Below are positions 62,566 through 64,000 of a stretch of 64,000 nt of DNA, one piece after another. The stretch's first letter is position 1, and the number at the start of each line of letters is the position of its first letter. The translations under genes and the position numbers were made by a program. The stretch is from VXYK01 sp965221585 (lineage in GTDB: Bacteria > Actinomycetota > Acidimicrobiia > Acidimicrobiales > Aldehydirespiratoraceae), in NCBI GenBank assembly GCA_965221585.1, contig OZ244898.1, forward strand, positions 1,984,001-2,048,000, given 5' to 3'. The notes under the pieces are model-generated. The model saw only the letters and a program-made list of their open reading frames with translations. It had not been told where the DNA came from and made no database searches.

Positions 62566-63710
62566 TGAACCTCGGGTTCGGTCGCGGCCCGGTCGTCGCG
62601 ATCGTGTGCGTCCTTTGCCTCGCTGCTTCGGCATGTGGTGCGTCGGACGGTGAGCGGCGCGGCAACGAGACTGTTGTCCCCCCGTCCACCGCGGACAGCA
62701 CCGGCGCGGTTCCGACAACCAACGCAACCACGGGCGGTACCGGCGTCGATACAAACACAAGCGATACAAGCACAAGCACGGTCATCCGCACGGGCACGGA
62801 CGCCGATCCCGCCGACACAAGCACAGGCAACGGCACAATCACGGGCACGGATGCCGACACCGATACCGCCGACGCAGGCACGGGTGTCGACACAAGCAAC
62901 GACACCGACACGGACACGGGCACTGACATGGACAGCGCTTCGACCAGCACCACGGCGGCTCCGAGTGAGATCGCAGTCTCGCCATGGCCACAAGATCCTC
63001 GAACAGCGCAGGACCGCGACTGGCAGGTCCAGATCGAGGCCCACTGGGCCCACGACACCGACGCCTTCACTCAGGGACTCGAGACTGACGGCGGCACGAT
63101 CTACGAGAGCACCGGGCTCTACGGCGAGTCGCGTCTGCGCGCCCTCGACGGCGCGACGGAACTGCGCTCGGTAGCGCTCGATCCCGAGCTGTTCGGCGAG
63201 GGTCTGACGCTGCTCGGCGACGAGATCATCCAACTCTCCTGGCGAGCGGGCCGGGCCCTGCGTTGGGACCGCGACACCTTCGAGCCGCGCGGCGAGTTTC
63301 GCTACCAGGGCGAGGGTTGGGGGATCTGTTGGGACGAGGGCCGCTCGCGGCTGTTGATGAGCGATGGCACATCGACCTTGACCCACCGCGACCGTGACGA
63401 CTTCTCGGTGGTGACCAAGATCACCGTGACCCGCAACAACGAACCAGTTGCCCGGATCAACGAACTCGAGTGCGTCGAGGGGCTGGTGGTCGCCAATATC
63501 TGGATGAGCAACGAGATCATCGTCATCGACCCCGATTCTGGAGAGGTGCTCGTGTCGATCGACGCCGCATTGCTGGCTGCGGAAGCAGGCGTCTCAGCCT
63601 CCGAGCGCGATGAAGTGCTCAACGGCATTGCCTACAACGGCGACGGCACCTGGATTCTCGGCGGGAAGAACTGGCCGGTGCAGTTCCTGGTCACGCTGAG
63701 CCTGGACTGA
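62565..63710 (+). CDS. glutaminyl-peptide cyclotransferase-like lipoprotein
   Basis: 381 residues. Lipoprotein signal VCVLCLAASACGAS, then a low-complexity linker of about 100 residues rich in Thr, Asp, Gly and Ser (repeats such as TDADTDTADAG), then a beta-propeller domain of the plant/bacterial glutamine cyclotransferase type: THDTDAFTQGL-like HDTDAFTQGLETDGGTIYES, GLYGESRLRALD, EGWGICWDEGRSRLLMSDGT, and NELECVEGLVVANIW. It forms pyroglutamate at N-termini of exported proteins, outside the membrane. Confidence 0.88.
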   Translation: MNLGFGRGPVVAIVCVLCLAASACGASDGERRGNETVVPPSTADSTGAVPTTNATTGGTGVDTNTSDTSTSTVIRTGTDADPADTSTGNGTITGTDADTDTADAGTGVDTSNDTDTDTGTDMDSASTSTTAAPSEIAVSPWPQDPRTAQDRDWQVQIEAHWAHDTDAFTQGLETDGGTIYESTGLYGESRLRALDGATELRSVALDPELFGEGLTLLGDEIIQLSWRAGRALRWDRDTFEPRGEFRYQGEGWGICWDEGRSRLLMSDGTSTLTHRDRDDFSVVTKITVTRNNEPVARINELECVEGLVVANIWMSNEIIVIDPDSGEVLVSIDAALLAAEAGVSASERDEVLNGIAYNGDGTWILGGKNWPVQFLVTLSLD

Positions 63711-63751
63711 CGACCCAGGACTGACGACCCTGGTCTGATCAGTTGCCCCGA

Positions 63752-64000
63752 TTAGTCGCCACTGTCGATGGGCTCGTAACCGGCCACATCGTGGTGGGGG
63801 GTGTCGAGATAGATCTTGGCTTCGGGGACTCCCGCGAATTTGCCGTGACTCCAACGAATCTCCACGTGGCCTTCCACGGTCCTGAGGGTCGAGTCCTGCT
63901 TGTCGACTACCTCTGCGCGCCACCGAACCGTCGGTTGACCTGCATAGTCGCCCCACATGTCGAAATGTCGCATGCGAAAGCGGTTCCGAAAGTCCCAGGG
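63752..64000 (-). CDS. unrecognised protein, C-terminal 82 residues (5' end beyond window)
   Basis: The open frame enters from the right edge and ends at TAA 63752. The visible part (DFRNRFRMRHFDMWGDYAGQ; EVVDKQDSTLRTVEGHVEIR) looks like a beta-rich, soluble segment. I do not recognise the family. It converges on the cyclotransferase gene. Confidence 0.6.
   Translation of the reverse strand, partial: PWDFRNRFRMRHFDMWGDYAGQPTVRWRAEVVDKQDSTLRTVEGHVEIRWSHGKFAGVPEAKIYLDTPHHDVAGYEPIDSGD

Overview
The window is one contiguous piece of a high-GC, gene-dense chromosome, almost certainly from an actinobacterium. An uncultured, aquatic-type member of class Acidimicrobiia is the most likely source; this is inferred from gene content, since no rRNA is present. 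The grounds are several F420/LLM-class oxidoreductases, the actinobacterial order of the ftsY-ffh-rpsP-rimM-trmD-rplS and dprA-xerC-rpsB-tsf-pyrH-frr-cdsA-dxr-rseP blocks, Acidimicrobiia-style acyl-CoA catabolic genes, and many starts placed 6-7 nt after a -10 box (leaderless type). No gene-free stretch exceeds 300 bp. No tRNA, rRNA, CRISPR array, insertion sequence or prophage was seen.

Layout. 1-9.7 kb: acyl-CoA and F420 metabolism (thioesterase, acyl-CoA dehydrogenase, two LLM oxidoreductases, CaiB transferase, keto-acid hydratase, APH-type kinase) around a cystathionine beta-synthase/gamma-lyase pair. 9.8-13.3 kb: a P450 with thiol peroxidase, a SelW-like selenoprotein gene and a PLP decarboxylase. 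13.3-32.8 kb: conserved housekeeping genes (rseP, dxr, cdsA, frr, pyrH, tsf, rpsB, a degenerate LytM gene, xerC, dprA, comM, yraN, rplS, trmD, rimM, khpA, rpsP, ffh, ftsY and an HtrA-like protease). 32.9-34.8 kb: a 40-codon ORF coupled to a membrane/Kelch protein. 34.8-38.0 kb: thiolase-like/thiolase-like/DUF35 cassette 1. 38.2-43.5 kb: a glycine-betaine cluster with a binding lipoprotein, a BCCT transporter and a divergent OpuAC-GluR0-type potassium channel fusion. 43.5-63.7 kb: acyl-CoA catabolism with a KstR-like regulator, two acyl-CoA ligases, a Rieske oxygenase, an ArsC-like selenoprotein gene, P-II and GntR with shared operators, an acyl-CoA dehydrogenase, an SDR, thiolase/DUF35 cassette 2, two tandem D-aminoacylase-type amidohydrolases, a LMW phosphatase, CaiB and glutaminyl cyclotransferase.

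The most interesting observations are these. (1) A single polypeptide joins a periplasmic glycine-betaine-binding (OpuAC) domain to a complete GluR0-like ligand-gated K+ channel, divergent from a betaine transporter operon; this could link osmolyte sensing to K+ flux. (2) Two selenoprotein genes have in-frame UGA at the redox Cys position (SelW CxxU; ArsC-like, Sec in place of the catalytic Cys), each followed by a bacterial-SECIS-like hairpin. Ordinary gene calling truncates both. (3) Two paralogous thiolase-thiolase-DUF35 cassettes lack the classical thiolase Cys/His residues and suggest Ltp2/ChsH2-type chemistry. (4) GntR operator palindromes overlap the divergent promoters of gntR and P-II. 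(5) A hairpin sequesters the comM ribosome binding site.
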